This document shows positions 8,023-15,140 of a stretch of 15,140 nucleotides of DNA, in pieces (position 1 is the stretch's first letter; each line of letters starts with the position of its first letter). This DNA comes from JASBZA01 sp964392065. Its GTDB lineage: Bacteria; Bacillota; Clostridia; Saccharofermentanales; Fastidiosipilaceae. The stretch spans positions 1 through 15,140 of the forward strand of contig CAYMOG010000034.1 in the NCBI GenBank assembly GCA_964392065.1, read 5' to 3'. The notes below the pieces were generated by a model. It made no database searches. It was not told the DNA's origin and saw nothing but the letters and a program-made list of their open reading frames with translations. The position numbers and the translations under genes are program-made.

Positions 8023-9144
8023 TTATCCTCTTATCTTAGCAAGCGCTTGAACCAGTATCTCTAACGCTTGCTCGCTTGTCTCTCTTCCTATAGAAATCCT
8101 AATTGTCTCCTTCACCCGTGCATGTTTTCCATACATAGCCGTAAGCACGTGGCTTTTTTCTACTGAGCCTGCAGAACAAGCCGAACCAGCCGAAACACAT
8201 ATCCCTTGTAAATCCAATTGGATTAGTACTTGTGTCGCCAGCATGCCAGGTAAATATAGGCTAAGGATGGAGGGTATGCCTCCTGTACCATTTTGTTCCC
8301 AAGAAATATTCAGAGCATCTAAACGATCGAAGAAAAACTTAATAAGTCTCTCCTCTACTAGGCTATCACGCTCCCTATTTAAGTCCATAATCGCTTGCTC
8401 TAGACCAATAATACCTAGAACATTCTCCGTTCCCGCGCGTCTATCGCTCTCTTGATGTCCACCCTTGATACTAGGTAGGAAAGGTATATTAGGATCTTGA
8501 TAGAAAAAACCTACACCTTTTGGCCCATAAATCTTATGGGCTGTTGCCGAAAACGCATCTAAACCTAAGTCCGGCCAGTACACATTGCTCTTCCCTAGGC
8601 CTTGAACAATATCCGAATGGAAGAAAACATCTTGACCTTCAAGTAGAGAAGCAATCTGCTCCAGAGGCTGAATGGCACCCGTTTCATTATTCACATACAT
8701 AATAGAAACGAGAGCAGTATCCGAATCCAGTAGGTCTTCAAACACTTCCAAATCCACAACACCGGTTTCAAGAACTGGAACATAACTCACTCTAAATCCT
8801 TCAGACTCTAACTGACGAAAAGCTTCCAATACGGATGGATGTTCAATAGCAGAAGTTATGAGATGTTTCTTACCACTGGCTCGGAAAATTCTTCTACTAT
8901 TCCCTAGAATAACGGCGTGATTCGCCTCTGTAGCACCAGAACAAAATGTAAACCCTCGATAAGGCAAATGAAAAAACGTACCCAAACTCTGTCTCGCTTG
9001 CTCCACACGAGCACGGGCTTGGCGACCTAAACTATATTGGGAAGAAGGATTTCCCCAGTGCGTATCTAGGGCCTGCACCATAGCATCCCTAACATTTTTA
9101 CTAATCGGCGTGGTTGCCGCATAATCCAGATATACAATTCCCAT
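8023..9144 (-). CDS. Cysteine desulfurase (NifS/IscS family, YrvO-like)
   Basis: PLP enzyme that converts cysteine to alanine and holds the sulfur as a persulfide. The 373-residue sequence opens with the family hallmark YLDYAATTP (5-13). It also has His102 (EHPS, cofactor stacking), PLP lysine Lys204 in SATAHKIYGPKG, RAGTEN (236-241) and the persulfide Cys323 in SAGSACSAG. The adjacent downstream mnmA indicates that the main sulfur acceptor is tRNA thiolation, as for B. subtilis YrvO. Supply to Fe-S or other thio-cofactors cannot be excluded. The start ATG (9144) has GGGAG upstream and is fixed by the conserved N terminus. It therefore lies 44 nt inside the end of the preceding membrane-enzyme gene, in another frame. 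The two genes must share an mRNA. Confidence 0.95.
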   Translation of the reverse strand: MGIVYLDYAATTPISKNVRDAMVQALDTHWGNPSSQYSLGRQARARVEQARQSLGTFFHLPYRGFTFCSGATEANHAVILGNSRRIFRASGKKHLITSAIEHPSVLEAFRQLESEGFRVSYVPVLETGVVDLEVFEDLLDSDTALVSIMYVNNETGAIQPLEQIASLLEGQDVFFHSDIVQGLGKSNVYWPDLGLDAFSATAHKIYGPKGVGFFYQDPNIPFLPSIKGGHQESDRRAGTENVLGIIGLEQAIMDLNRERDSLVEERLIKFFFDRLDALNISWEQNGTGGIPSILSLYLPGMLATQVLIQLDLQGICVSAGSACSAGSVEKSHVLTAMYGKHARVKETIRISIGRETSEQALEILVQALAKIRG

Positions 9145-11299
9145 CGTTTACCGTCTCCCATTGAAACAAGCACTCTCTACTTGCATCCTCTCCGAAGAGG
9201 TAATTATACTGTAAAAATTCGTAGCGTTTGAGAATATTTGCTTCGTTTCTACCCATGGTAAACTCCATTAGCGCCCCCGCTTGATCCATGTAATAGCCGT
9301 TAGTGATGATCGGAATCTCTTGTTGTACACGGCTTAAGAAATGTAGCCACAAATTTTTCTCCACACCAGCGAGCGGTAAAGCTTCAGCTGCTAAATACGG
9401 CATGGCGCTGTTATCAGCAAACTGCTCCTCCATTTCATAATTCGTCCAGATGAAATATGGCACCTGGCGTCTTGCATGAGGATCCATCTGCTCATGGGAA
9501 ATCGCTTGTACAGCTCTTTCTGCGGGCTGGTGGTCTCCGAAGAAGACGACCATAGTTGGCTTGTTTCTTTCCTTAAGCGCAGCTAGAAAATTTCCTAGCG
9601 CACGATCAGATTCCCTTACTAACGCTAGATATTCTTCTGTAGATTCCACGAACGCAATCTGTTGTTCAGTAGAATAACCATTAAACGCTTCATTTAACTC
9701 TCTATTTATAAATGTGTCGGAAAATTCTCCCGTGACACCATCACGAAGTTCAACTCCATTCGACTCGGTCAGAATAACATCTGCAGGGAAATTATCATCC
9801 AATACTTTATTATAATCGCCATGATTTTGCATTGAAACAGAGAAAATAAAAGTATGCGCACTGTCCTTGGGCTTCTCTAAATCCATTAGAATTTCTTGAT
9901 ACAATGCACGGTCCGAGATGAAATTACGCAACTTATCTTGATGAACGAAATCGTCTTCAAACTTACTCTCCATAAACCCTAGAGCAGGATAAACCCTATT
10001 TCGTTGATAAGAAGCTTCCCAATAAGGATGCATACCTATCGTGTGATAGCCTTGCTCTCTTAATAGGCTAACAATCGATGGGAAATCCTCACTATTCTCA
10101 AAGAATTCTTGAAATGGAATACTGCCCTCATTTAGGAAAGCCATCGAAGCGCCAGTTAAGAATTCAAATTCTGCATTGGCTGTCCCTCCGCCTACAACGG
10201 AACTATGAAGTGTGCCTTTACGTACATTTGTTTCTAAAGAGGATAAAAAAGGAAGAATTTCATGATTTGTACCGAAATCAGCCAAAACACGTAGATCTGA
10301 GAAACTCTCATTCATAATCACAATAATATCTGCTTTTTCATCCGCTTCCAATTTCAGCTTGCCCGGACGATTCACTAGATAACTGTTTCTTAGTGTATCC
10401 ATCATATAGCCTTTAGCAGAATAGTCCGGTGTTGCAAATAATCCTTTTGCACCTTCTAAATTTTCCAGGTTTAAATCAAAAGATTTACGGTTTAAGAATT
10501 GTCCTTCTTGGGCAACAGGAACACCTTTTGAAACATCCGTAACCTCTGGAACAACTTCTGCTTCTGTAGCAAGCGTTTCCAAGAGTATATCCGTTGTGAC
10601 ATCGCTTTCTTCCTCGACAACCGGAGGCTTAACACTACGGAAAACCTTTGCACTTCGTAAGAAGTTAATCACAAAACCATTTTGCATAGCCGCTTCTTTT
10701 GCATATAACCGAGACGTTGCTATATTAAATTGCACTTCAAAAAAATTAGTAGTAAAAAACATAATAACAAGAGCGAGTGCTGAAGCGGCATAAGTTAAAG
10801 CCTTTTTTCTCCTTTTGATCTGCTGGAATCTCGCCGTGGCAAAACTAGCAAAAAACAAACAGACTACAAAGAATATAACAGACGTCAAAACATTCTTATT
10901 CATTACAAAACGGTAGTCACCTGCCACACCAAGAGCAGTCTTAAAACTTAATAATCGTCCTGCCAAAATCGGTTCCGAAGTAAAAAACATTGTTTGATAA
11001 TTAATCAAGCCTAGGCCAAATCCGAAGCTAAGCAAAATATAAGAAGTCCAGGATAAGCGTTTCGATATTAGATAAACCACTGCGGCCAAGAGATAGTAGA
11101 AAACCAAATTCAGTAAATGTGTCTGGATAGGTATCTCCCAGGGCACTTGTTGAAAAGATTCCAAGAGCCAGAAGGATAAAATTGGAACAAAAATAAAGAG
11201 TAAAGTATTCATAATTTTTTGCATACGAGGTGTAAGAAGATGGATTCTATGCCAAATCTTCCCTACCCAATGCTTAAATTGTTTTACTACTCTATACAC
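9101..11299 (-). CDS. LtaS/MdoB-family membrane phosphoglycerol-transferase-like protein
   Basis: Alkaline-phosphatase-superfamily membrane enzyme (COG1368), the family of lipoteichoic acid synthases that transfer glycerol-phosphate outside the membrane. With the GTG start it has 732 residues. Five membrane helices fall near 32-48, 62-78, 84-101, 136-154 and 168-186. An acidic linker (about 225-266) and an extracellular catalytic domain follow. Metal-site Glu331 (MNESFSD), catalytic Thr373 in GGGTANAEFEFLTG, His424 (GMHPYW), SMQNHGDY and FFGDHQP (Asp589, His590) are all visible. The frame is open to an ATG at 11326, but that codon would sit about 5 nt from the predicted transcript start without a ribosome site. 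The GTG at 11299 follows GGGAGGG. It is longer than typical LtaS (roughly 600-650 residues). True LtaS, a polymerase-primase or another phosphoglycerol transferase are all possible. The C terminus overlaps the desulfurase gene. Confidence 0.88.
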   Translation of the reverse strand: MYRVVKQFKHWVGKIWHRIHLLTPRMQKIMNTLLFIFVPILSFWLLESFQQVPWEIPIQTHLLNLVFYYLLAAVVYLISKRLSWTSYILLSFGFGLGLINYQTMFFTSEPILAGRLLSFKTALGVAGDYRFVMNKNVLTSVIFFVVCLFFASFATARFQQIKRRKKALTYAASALALVIMFFTTNFFEVQFNIATSRLYAKEAAMQNGFVINFLRSAKVFRSVKPPVVEEESDVTTDILLETLATEAEVVPEVTDVSKGVPVAQEGQFLNRKSFDLNLENLEGAKGLFATPDYSAKGYMMDTLRNSYLVNRPGKLKLEADEKADIIVIMNESFSDLRVLADFGTNHEILPFLSSLETNVRKGTLHSSVVGGGTANAEFEFLTGASMAFLNEGSIPFQEFFENSEDFPSIVSLLREQGYHTIGMHPYWEASYQRNRVYPALGFMESKFEDDFVHQDKLRNFISDRALYQEILMDLEKPKDSAHTFIFSVSMQNHGDYNKVLDDNFPADVILTESNGVELRDGVTGEFSDTFINRELNEAFNGYSTEQQIAFVESTEEYLALVRESDRALGNFLAALKERNKPTMVVFFGDHQPAERAVQAISHEQMDPHARRQVPYFIWTNYEMEEQFADNSAMPYLAAEALPLAGVEKNLWLHFLSRVQQEIPIITNGYYMDQAGALMEFTMGRNEANILKRYEFLQYNYLFGEDASRECLFQWETVNDGNCISGLCGNHAD

Positions 11300-11309
11300 G
11301 TTATATATT

Positions 11310-11316
11310 CCCTCCC
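11310..11316 (-). promoter_or_regulatory. Ribosome binding site that selects the GTG start at 11299
   Basis: GGGAGGG reads leftwards here, with 10 nt between it and the GTG codon at 11299-11297. It lies inside the longer open frame that begins at ATG 11326. This makes the upstream ATG unlikely as the start. Confidence 0.7.
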
Positions 11317-11337
11317 AATTTATCATTTAATAAGATT

Positions 11338-11365
11338 ATTATACCATCTGTACTACTCGTGTCAA
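11338..11365 (-). promoter_or_regulatory. Consensus promoter of the LtaS-like/desulfurase/mnmA operon
   Basis: Reading leftwards, TTGACA (11365-11360) and TATAAT (11343-11338) are both perfect matches, spaced 16 bp. Transcription would start near 11331, giving a leader of about 30 nt before the GTG start at 11299. It lies between the aldolase terminator and the operon, so this should be a strong housekeeping promoter. It is the only strong promoter I see for the - strand block down to mnmA. Confidence 0.88.
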
Positions 11366-11396
11366 TACAGATGCAAGGCCCACAGGTCTAGAATGG

Positions 11397-11434
11397 AAAA
11401 AACAGCAAGTCGACTGAAATTCTCCGACTTGCTG
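11397..11434 (-). terminator. Intrinsic terminator of the aldolase transcript
   Basis: Perfect 10-bp arms (11425-11434 and 11403-11412, CAGCAAGTCG on the + strand) enclose a 12-nt loop. On the - strand the stem is followed by six T residues (11402-11397). It begins about 33 nt after the aldolase stop codon. It separates that gene from the consensus promoter of the next operon. Confidence 0.93.
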
Positions 11435-11466
11435 CATACGCTCTTGTTAAACTTGCGCCCAATTCA

Positions 11467-12348
11467 CTAGGAAATTGATGCTGCATAAATTTCGTCTATA
11501 TTATGCTGCAAAGTAGAAGTGAATGCCTCATCACTTTGCCCGTACTGCAAATTTTCGGCCAAAGCTCTAGAAAAACTAGCAACAACTCCTTCATTTTCAG
11601 CTAATAATTCTACAGACTCTTCTAACGTATATCCACCTGATAAAGCAAGCACCCGGATAACCTTGTTATGCTCTACTAACTCTTGATAGAAATTCTTCAT
11701 AGTTGGTAAAGTAAGTTTCAGTAATACCGGTTGAGAAACCTCCTCTAGAGCTTCAAGCATACGCTGAAGTAAAACGTCTTCTGCTTGTGCCTTATCTTCC
11801 ATATGGATGTCTATTTCCGGCTCAACGATAGGTACTAAACCATGAGCAATAATCTGTTCTGCAATCTCAAACTGTTGTGCTACCACTTCTTTTATCCCAT
11901 CAGGATTATTCTGTTTAATGACCGATCGCATTTTTGTACCGAAGACATGACGTTGGCTTGCTTTCTCAAGAATACTGTCAAGATTCGTCAATGGCTTCAT
12001 GCGTTGTACACCATTTTGTTCTTCTGCTAAGCCTTGATCTACTTTAACAAAAGGCACAATACCCTTCACATCCCATAAATAGTCCGGCGTCCTCATATCC
12101 TCTATATAGCGGTCCATCGTTTGTTCGAAGAGAATGGCTCCGAGAATTTTCTCAGCAGTAAAAGCATCATTCTTAATTATTCTGGTTCTCATTTCATGTA
12201 CTAAATCGAACATCTCTTCATCCGTTTGATACTGATTCTCTTGCACTCCATATGTTTTAAGTGCCTTCGGCGTACTCCCACCGGATTGGTCTAGAGCCGC
12301 GACGAAGCCTCTCGCTTCACGCATACGGTTTAATTGTCCTTGATTCAT
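11467..12348 (-). CDS. fda: Class I fructose-bisphosphate aldolase
   Basis: Glycolytic and gluconeogenic enzyme that splits fructose 1,6-bisphosphate into glyceraldehyde 3-phosphate and dihydroxyacetone phosphate by a Schiff-base mechanism, without metal. The 293-residue protein matches the short bacterial class I type (as in staphylococci and some lactobacilli). It shows an N-terminal AALDQSGGSTPKAL (17-30), Lys102 in FVKVDQG, GTKMRS (137-142), Glu176 in VEPEI, and the Schiff-base Lys211 in LLKLTLPT. A phosphate-binding ALSGGY (235-240) and SRAL (260-263) follow. The start ATG (12348) follows AAGGTGG at 12365-12359. It ends in a strong terminator. No convincing own-strand promoter is visible in the 90-bp gap upstream, so it may be transcribed from the DsbA-like gene as well. 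Confidence 0.96.
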   Translation of the reverse strand: MNQGQLNRMREARGFVAALDQSGGSTPKALKTYGVQENQYQTDEEMFDLVHEMRTRIIKNDAFTAEKILGAILFEQTMDRYIEDMRTPDYLWDVKGIVPFVKVDQGLAEEQNGVQRMKPLTNLDSILEKASQRHVFGTKMRSVIKQNNPDGIKEVVAQQFEIAEQIIAHGLVPIVEPEIDIHMEDKAQAEDVLLQRMLEALEEVSQPVLLKLTLPTMKNFYQELVEHNKVIRVLALSGGYTLEESVELLAENEGVVASFSRALAENLQYGQSDEAFTSTLQHNIDEIYAASIS

Positions 12349-12406
12349 ATATTGCTAACCACCTTTTTATTTGAATGAAATTGAATATTTATTGTAATAA
12401 TTGGAT

Positions 12407-12434
12407 TTGACTAATCTATGTCGAAGAATATAAT
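12407..12434 (+). promoter_or_regulatory. Near-consensus promoter pointing antisense to the DsbA-like gene
   Basis: On the + strand TTGACT (12407-12412) and a perfect TATAAT (12429-12434) are spaced by 16 bp, predicting a start near 12441. That is inside the 3' end of the leftward DsbA-like gene. No + strand gene begins here, and the next one starts 795 nt on, at 13236. It is either an antisense RNA promoter or a chance match in AT-rich DNA. Confidence 0.4.
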
Positions 12435-12438
12435 CTTC

Positions 12439-13071
12439 TTAAACATCCAACTCTTGTAAAATAGCATGTCTAATTTCATCCGCTCCGAGCACACCTTCTA
12501 TAGATCTGCCACTCGGAAATACAAAATGCGGCACATATTGTATGTTTTTTGCTATTCCCGCCTCATGTTCTAATTTCACTTTCTGACTATATTCATCCAA
12601 TTCCAACACTTTACGCACATTTTGTCCATTCAATCCAACGCTTTGCGCAATACCTAGCAACACTTCATGATCCGATAAATAAACCCCTTCTGAGAAATGC
12701 GCCTTTTGTGCTTGGATAAAATATTCTAGTCCAACGCCCTCTTCTTCAGCATAATGGTACACTTTATGGGCATCATGAGTGTTCGTTACTTTCATAAGAT
12801 CAAGATCCGCATGAAGTCCAGCTTGCGTTAGAAAATCCATACTTTCTTGATATTGCGATCTAATCGTGTCGATCGAACTATGTTGCTCCATAGCCCAATA
12901 TTCCAATAAACCTTGTCTTAAATCTTTGGCCAAAGCAGGGTCCAACTCAAAACTCATAGGGATGAGCCTAACCGCATCTTCCTTGCCCAATTCTTTAAGT
13001 ACTTCTAGAAATAGGTGCTCTGCTCCATAACAATAGGGGCATACAAAATCAGTCCAAAATCTAACTTCCAT
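12439..13071 (-). CDS. Cytoplasmic DsbA/FrnE-family thiol-disulfide oxidoreductase
   Basis: Thioredoxin-fold protein of the FrnE-like branch of DsbA (COG2761). The 210-residue sequence begins with a beta strand leading straight into the active site CPYC (Cys11, Cys14). It has the family's NTxDAH motif (97-102) and cis-Pro181 in YVPHFVF, with GVLGADE near the end. There is no signal peptide or membrane segment, so it acts in the cytoplasm, probably on stress-related or still unknown thiol substrates. The open frame extends 18 codons upstream to 13125, but ATG 13071 has AAGGAG at 13084-13079 with 7-nt spacing and matches the usual N terminus. It is upstream of the aldolase on the same strand, with a 90-bp gap. 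The exact partner cannot be deduced. Confidence 0.9.
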   Translation of the reverse strand: MEVRFWTDFVCPYCYGAEHLFLEVLKELGKEDAVRLIPMSFELDPALAKDLRQGLLEYWAMEQHSSIDTIRSQYQESMDFLTQAGLHADLDLMKVTNTHDAHKVYHYAEEEGVGLEYFIQAQKAHFSEGVYLSDHEVLLGIAQSVGLNGQNVRKVLELDEYSQKVKLEHEAGIAKNIQYVPHFVFPSGRSIEGVLGADEIRHAILQELDV

Positions 13072-13177
13072 AAGGCTACTCCTTTGCTTTTGTATATCCA
13101 CTTTACCACAGCAAAGCGCTCTCACTTAGGCCAAAGTCTTTCCACTCTATAACCACATAGTTAATTTTGTATCTTAA

Positions 13178-13206
13178 TTGTAAACAGACTCTTCATCATA
13201 TAAAAT
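13178..13206 (+). promoter_or_regulatory. Likely promoter of the ArsB/NhaD-family transporter
   Basis: TTGTAA (13178-13183) and TAAAAT (13201-13206) are 17 bp apart and match consensus at 4 and 5 of 6 positions. The start would fall near 13213, giving a short leader with GGGAGG at 13224-13229. Other AT-rich -10-like boxes lie nearby (TATACT at 13210), so the exact position is uncertain. Confidence 0.45.
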
Positions 13207-13235
13207 ATCTATACTAATTATAAGGGAGGGTATAT

Positions 13236-14543
13236 ATGAACCCATCACAAACTATGATTCTAGCATTGGTGATTTTTCTAATCACCTACGCTCTGATGAT
13301 TACCTTATCTAAGATACGTTACTTAATTGCTTTTACTTCAGCTGTGGTATTCATCATTATAGGGATTATGCCATTAGGAAATGTCTTAGAAGCAATTGAC
13401 TGGAATGTAATCTTAATGATTGCAGGTACCATGGGAACGGTAGCACTATTTATCGAATCCCGCATGCCTGCCAAACTAGCCGATAAGATTATCGACATTG
13501 CACCAACTGAAAAATGGGCGATCCTAGCACTATCTGTATTTGCAGCTATTATCTCCGCCTTCGTTGATAATGTCGCTACCGTGCTCATGGTTGCACCACT
13601 GGCTGTATCCATCTCTAAGAAGCTCAAAACTACACCCGTACCGATGGTAATAGCTATTTCTATTGCTTCTAACTTAGAAGGTGCTGCTACACTCGTTGGT
13701 GATACGACCTCTATACTTCTAGGAGGCCATGCAGGAATGAATTTCTTTGATTTCTTCTGGTATGAAGGTTCTCCTGGATTATTCTTCATAAACCAAGTAG
13801 GCCTATTCTTCGCAACACTCGTGCTCGCCATACTCTTCCGGAAACTTAATCGAAAAATCGAAATCGTAGGTGAAACAGACGTCACAGACTACATCCCAAC
13901 GGTTGCATTAATTGCTACAGTTGTGCTCCTAATTGTTGCCTCTTTCATAGACCTCTCCTTCCTACCCACTTTCATTTCAGAAAACATAAATGGCGTAATC
14001 TGTGTAAGCATTATGATCATTACCTTGATATTAGAAATGATTCGTCAACAACGTTTTGATGTTCTCACAAGAACACTAAAAGAAATAGACTATGAAACGA
14101 TTGTTCTTCTAGGATCCTTATTTGTTGTCATTGCTTCTATTCGCCAAGCAGGCGTAATTGATTGGATTGCCGATTTCTTCTATCAAATTGGTGGAAATAA
14201 TCTCTTCTTAATGTATACCATAATCGTATGGGCATCCGTTTTCCTATCCGCCTTTATAGATAATATTCCATATGTAGCAACAATGCTTCCCGTAGTTACT
14301 GCTTTGGCCGCATCCATGGGTGTAAACCCCACGGTTCTCTACTTCGGCTTATTAGTAGGTGCTACTCTCGGTGGAAACTTGACCCCTGTAGGTGCGTCTG
14401 CCAATATCGCCGGTATCGGTATTCTACGTAAAGAAGGTTATGAAGTCACAGGCAAGCAATTCATGAAAATCTCAGTACCCTATACGCTAGCTGCCGTGAG
14501 TTCCGCCTATGTAGTAGTCTGGATTTTCTGGGGAATTTTATAA
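13236..14543 (+). CDS. ArsB/NhaD ion-transporter superfamily membrane protein
   Basis: Secondary transporter of the IT superfamily (COG1055: Na+/H+ antiporter NhaD and arsenite permease ArsB relatives). The 435 residues form about 10-12 membrane helices. The two inverted halves are easy to see. SAFVDNVATVLMVAP (107-121) is mirrored by SAFIDNIPYVATMLP (338-352), and GAATLVGDTTSILLGG (149-164) by GGNLTPVGASANIAGIG (379-395). These are the discontinuous helix hairpins that bind ion and substrate, each with an Asp-Asn pair. The length fits the family. The ATG has GGGAGG 6 nt upstream, and the gene is single, with its own terminator. No arsR, arsC or other arsenic gene is nearby, so a Na+/H+ or anion role is as likely as arsenite export. 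Confidence 0.85.
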   Translation: MNPSQTMILALVIFLITYALMITLSKIRYLIAFTSAVVFIIIGIMPLGNVLEAIDWNVILMIAGTMGTVALFIESRMPAKLADKIIDIAPTEKWAILALSVFAAIISAFVDNVATVLMVAPLAVSISKKLKTTPVPMVIAISIASNLEGAATLVGDTTSILLGGHAGMNFFDFFWYEGSPGLFFINQVGLFFATLVLAILFRKLNRKIEIVGETDVTDYIPTVALIATVVLLIVASFIDLSFLPTFISENINGVICVSIMIITLILEMIRQQRFDVLTRTLKEIDYETIVLLGSLFVVIASIRQAGVIDWIADFFYQIGGNNLFLMYTIIVWASVFLSAFIDNIPYVATMLPVVTALAASMGVNPTVLYFGLLVGATLGGNLTPVGASANIAGIGILRKEGYEVTGKQFMKISVPYTLAAVSSAYVVVWIFWGIL

Positions 14544-14579
14544 GCCTTAAGTCATAGAAACTTAATAAAAATCAACATT

Positions 14580-14612
14580 GTGCCTGAATCCTACACGGAT
14601 CAGGCACTTTTT
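14580..14612 (+). terminator. Intrinsic terminator after the ArsB/NhaD-family gene
   Basis: GTGCCTGA (14580-14587) pairs with 14600-14607, then after a one-base bulge (A14588) TCC pairs with GGA (14589-14591 with 14597-14599). The loop is 5 nt, and TTTTT (14608-14612) follows. The tail overlaps the stop codon of the convergent DUF454 gene. On the opposite strand no T-run directly follows the stem, so it mainly serves the + strand gene. Confidence 0.9.
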
Positions 14613-14973
14613 ACTCTATAGTCTTAATACGGAAAATAAAGTACCAAATTAAGAAAAGAATCATAGCACCCAAGAAAATCCTTACAAATAAACTATCCGT
14701 AAGAACAATCGTAATTAGCATTATAGTCGTAGCAAAACTCACTAATCCAATCTTAGTGCTCCTTTTCATACTTCTATGCTCCACATAATCTGCAAGATAC
14801 TTCTGATAAAGCGTTGTACCTAAAAACCAATCATGGAAGCGCTGAGAACTCTTCGTAAAACACCAGAGCGCAAGAAGCAAAAAAGGCGTTGTAGGTAACA
14901 CAGGCAAAATTGTACCTATAGCCCCCAGAATCGTAGAAATCAAACCAACTATAATATAAATAATCTTAAGCAT
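14611..14973 (-). CDS. DUF454 (YbaN-family) small membrane protein
   Basis: Small inner-membrane protein of unknown function, 120 residues, the usual family length. It shows the family signature near the N terminus: GAIGTILPVLPTTPFLLLALWCFTKSS (about 17-43), then RFHDWFLGT. Two hydrophobic helices fall in the first 40 residues and two in the last 50, joined by a basic loop (EHRSMKRSTK). The ATG follows directly on the TAA of the partial upstream gene with no bases between, and AGAAAG in that gene's tail is a weak ribosome site. It is therefore very probably translated by coupling with its neighbour. The stop codon overlaps the tail of the convergent terminator. Confidence 0.9.
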   Translation of the reverse strand: MLKIIYIIVGLISTILGAIGTILPVLPTTPFLLLALWCFTKSSQRFHDWFLGTTLYQKYLADYVEHRSMKRSTKIGLVSFATTIMLITIVLTDSLFVRIFLGAMILFLIWYFIFRIKTIE

Positions 14974-15140
14974 TTAATATATCTTTCTAAGTAACTTGTC
15001 GATCACCGCGGAAAGTAAGTCAAGGATTTCCGTACCTACGGCCAAAACAGTAGCAAGCGACTTCGGTATTAAGCGTACCATTTCCTTATTATATAGCGAT
15101 AAACTCCCCATAAGGTTTAAATTTTGAAAACTCTTATGTT
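14974..15140 (-). CDS. 3' end of an unidentified gene, cut by the window edge
   Basis: Reading leftwards from the right edge, one frame stays open for 54 codons to a TAA at 14976-14974, directly abutting the ATG of the DUF454 gene. The translated tail contains KEMVRLIPKSLATVLAVG and then a leucine-rich, amphipathic end finishing in DKLLRKIY. I do not recognise it. An in-frame ATG at about codon 10 of the visible part lacks a good ribosome site, so a larger protein running out of the window is more likely than a 45-residue one. The exact stop-to-start junction with DUF454 supports it being real coding sequence in the same operon. The evidence is otherwise only the open frame. Confidence 0.5.
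   Translation of the reverse strand, partial: HKSFQNLNLMGSLSLYNKEMVRLIPKSLATVLAVGTEILDLLSAVIDKLLRKIY

Noticed and set aside
12421..12437. Short AT-rich palindrome after the DsbA-like stop, as a terminator
   Set aside because: The 5-bp stem GAAGA/TCTTC is weak and no T-run follows on the - strand.
13072..13125. 18-codon N-terminal extension (MRALCCGKVD) of the DsbA-like protein
   Set aside because: No ribosome site precedes 13125, while AAGGAG sits 7 nt before ATG 13071, and the family normally begins just before the CxxC strand.
13319..13885. 188-codon - strand open frame opposite the ArsB/NhaD-family gene
   Set aside because: Antisense to a clearly conserved membrane protein. Its Ser/Thr/Ile-rich composition is what the complement of hydrophobic codons produces.
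1..15140. Mobile elements, CRISPR arrays, tRNA or rRNA genes, toxin-antitoxin or phage-defence cassettes
   Set aside because: I found no transposase, inverted-repeat ends, regularly spaced repeats, tRNA-like folds or defence-type domains. The recognised genes are core or common transport functions.

Overview
The window looks like chromosomal DNA from a low-to-mid GC member of the Bacillota. The reasons are a T-box leader, strong GGAGG-type ribosome binding sites, a lipoprotein signal on the substrate-binding protein, an LtaS-type envelope enzyme, a cysteine desulfurase-mnmA pair like B. subtilis yrvO-mnmA, and a class I fructose-bisphosphate aldolase of the short fda type. I lean towards Bacilli but cannot name a genus. 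There are no rRNA or tRNA genes, insertion sequences, CRISPR arrays or phage genes.

Left part (1-3180, + strand): a promoter and T-box leader with a readable UGG (Trp) specifier and a classic antiterminator/terminator switch. It precedes a three-gene ABC importer (lipoprotein, permease, ATPase) that I read as the tryptophan transporter trpXYZ. Low charged tRNA-Trp should switch on uptake.

Middle part (3184-11365, - strand): a perfect-consensus promoter at 11338-11365 reads leftwards into an LtaS/MdoB-family membrane sulfatase-fold enzyme. A cysteine desulfurase follows, its start lying 44 nt inside the preceding gene, and then mnmA, the tRNA 2-thiouridylase. The desulfurase and mnmA form a functional pair: sulfur is taken from cysteine and passed to tRNA wobble uridine. 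After a 108-bp gap come two ABC half-exporters that fit a heterodimer with one degenerate and one consensus ATP site. This block meets trpZ tail-to-tail with only 3 bp between stop codons.

Right part (11397-15140): a terminator, class I fructose-bisphosphate aldolase and a cytoplasmic DsbA/FrnE-like oxidoreductase on the - strand; an ArsB/NhaD-superfamily ion transporter with its own terminator on the + strand; then, on the - strand, a DUF454 membrane protein immediately downstream of the 3' end of an unidentified gene that runs off the window.

No gene-free stretch exceeds about 300 bp apart from the T-box leader region itself. Nothing here is clearly a new system. The points most worth a second look are the Trp T-box wiring, the asymmetric exporter pair, the envelope-enzyme/tRNA-thiolation gene overlap, and a near-consensus promoter pointing antisense into the DsbA-like gene.
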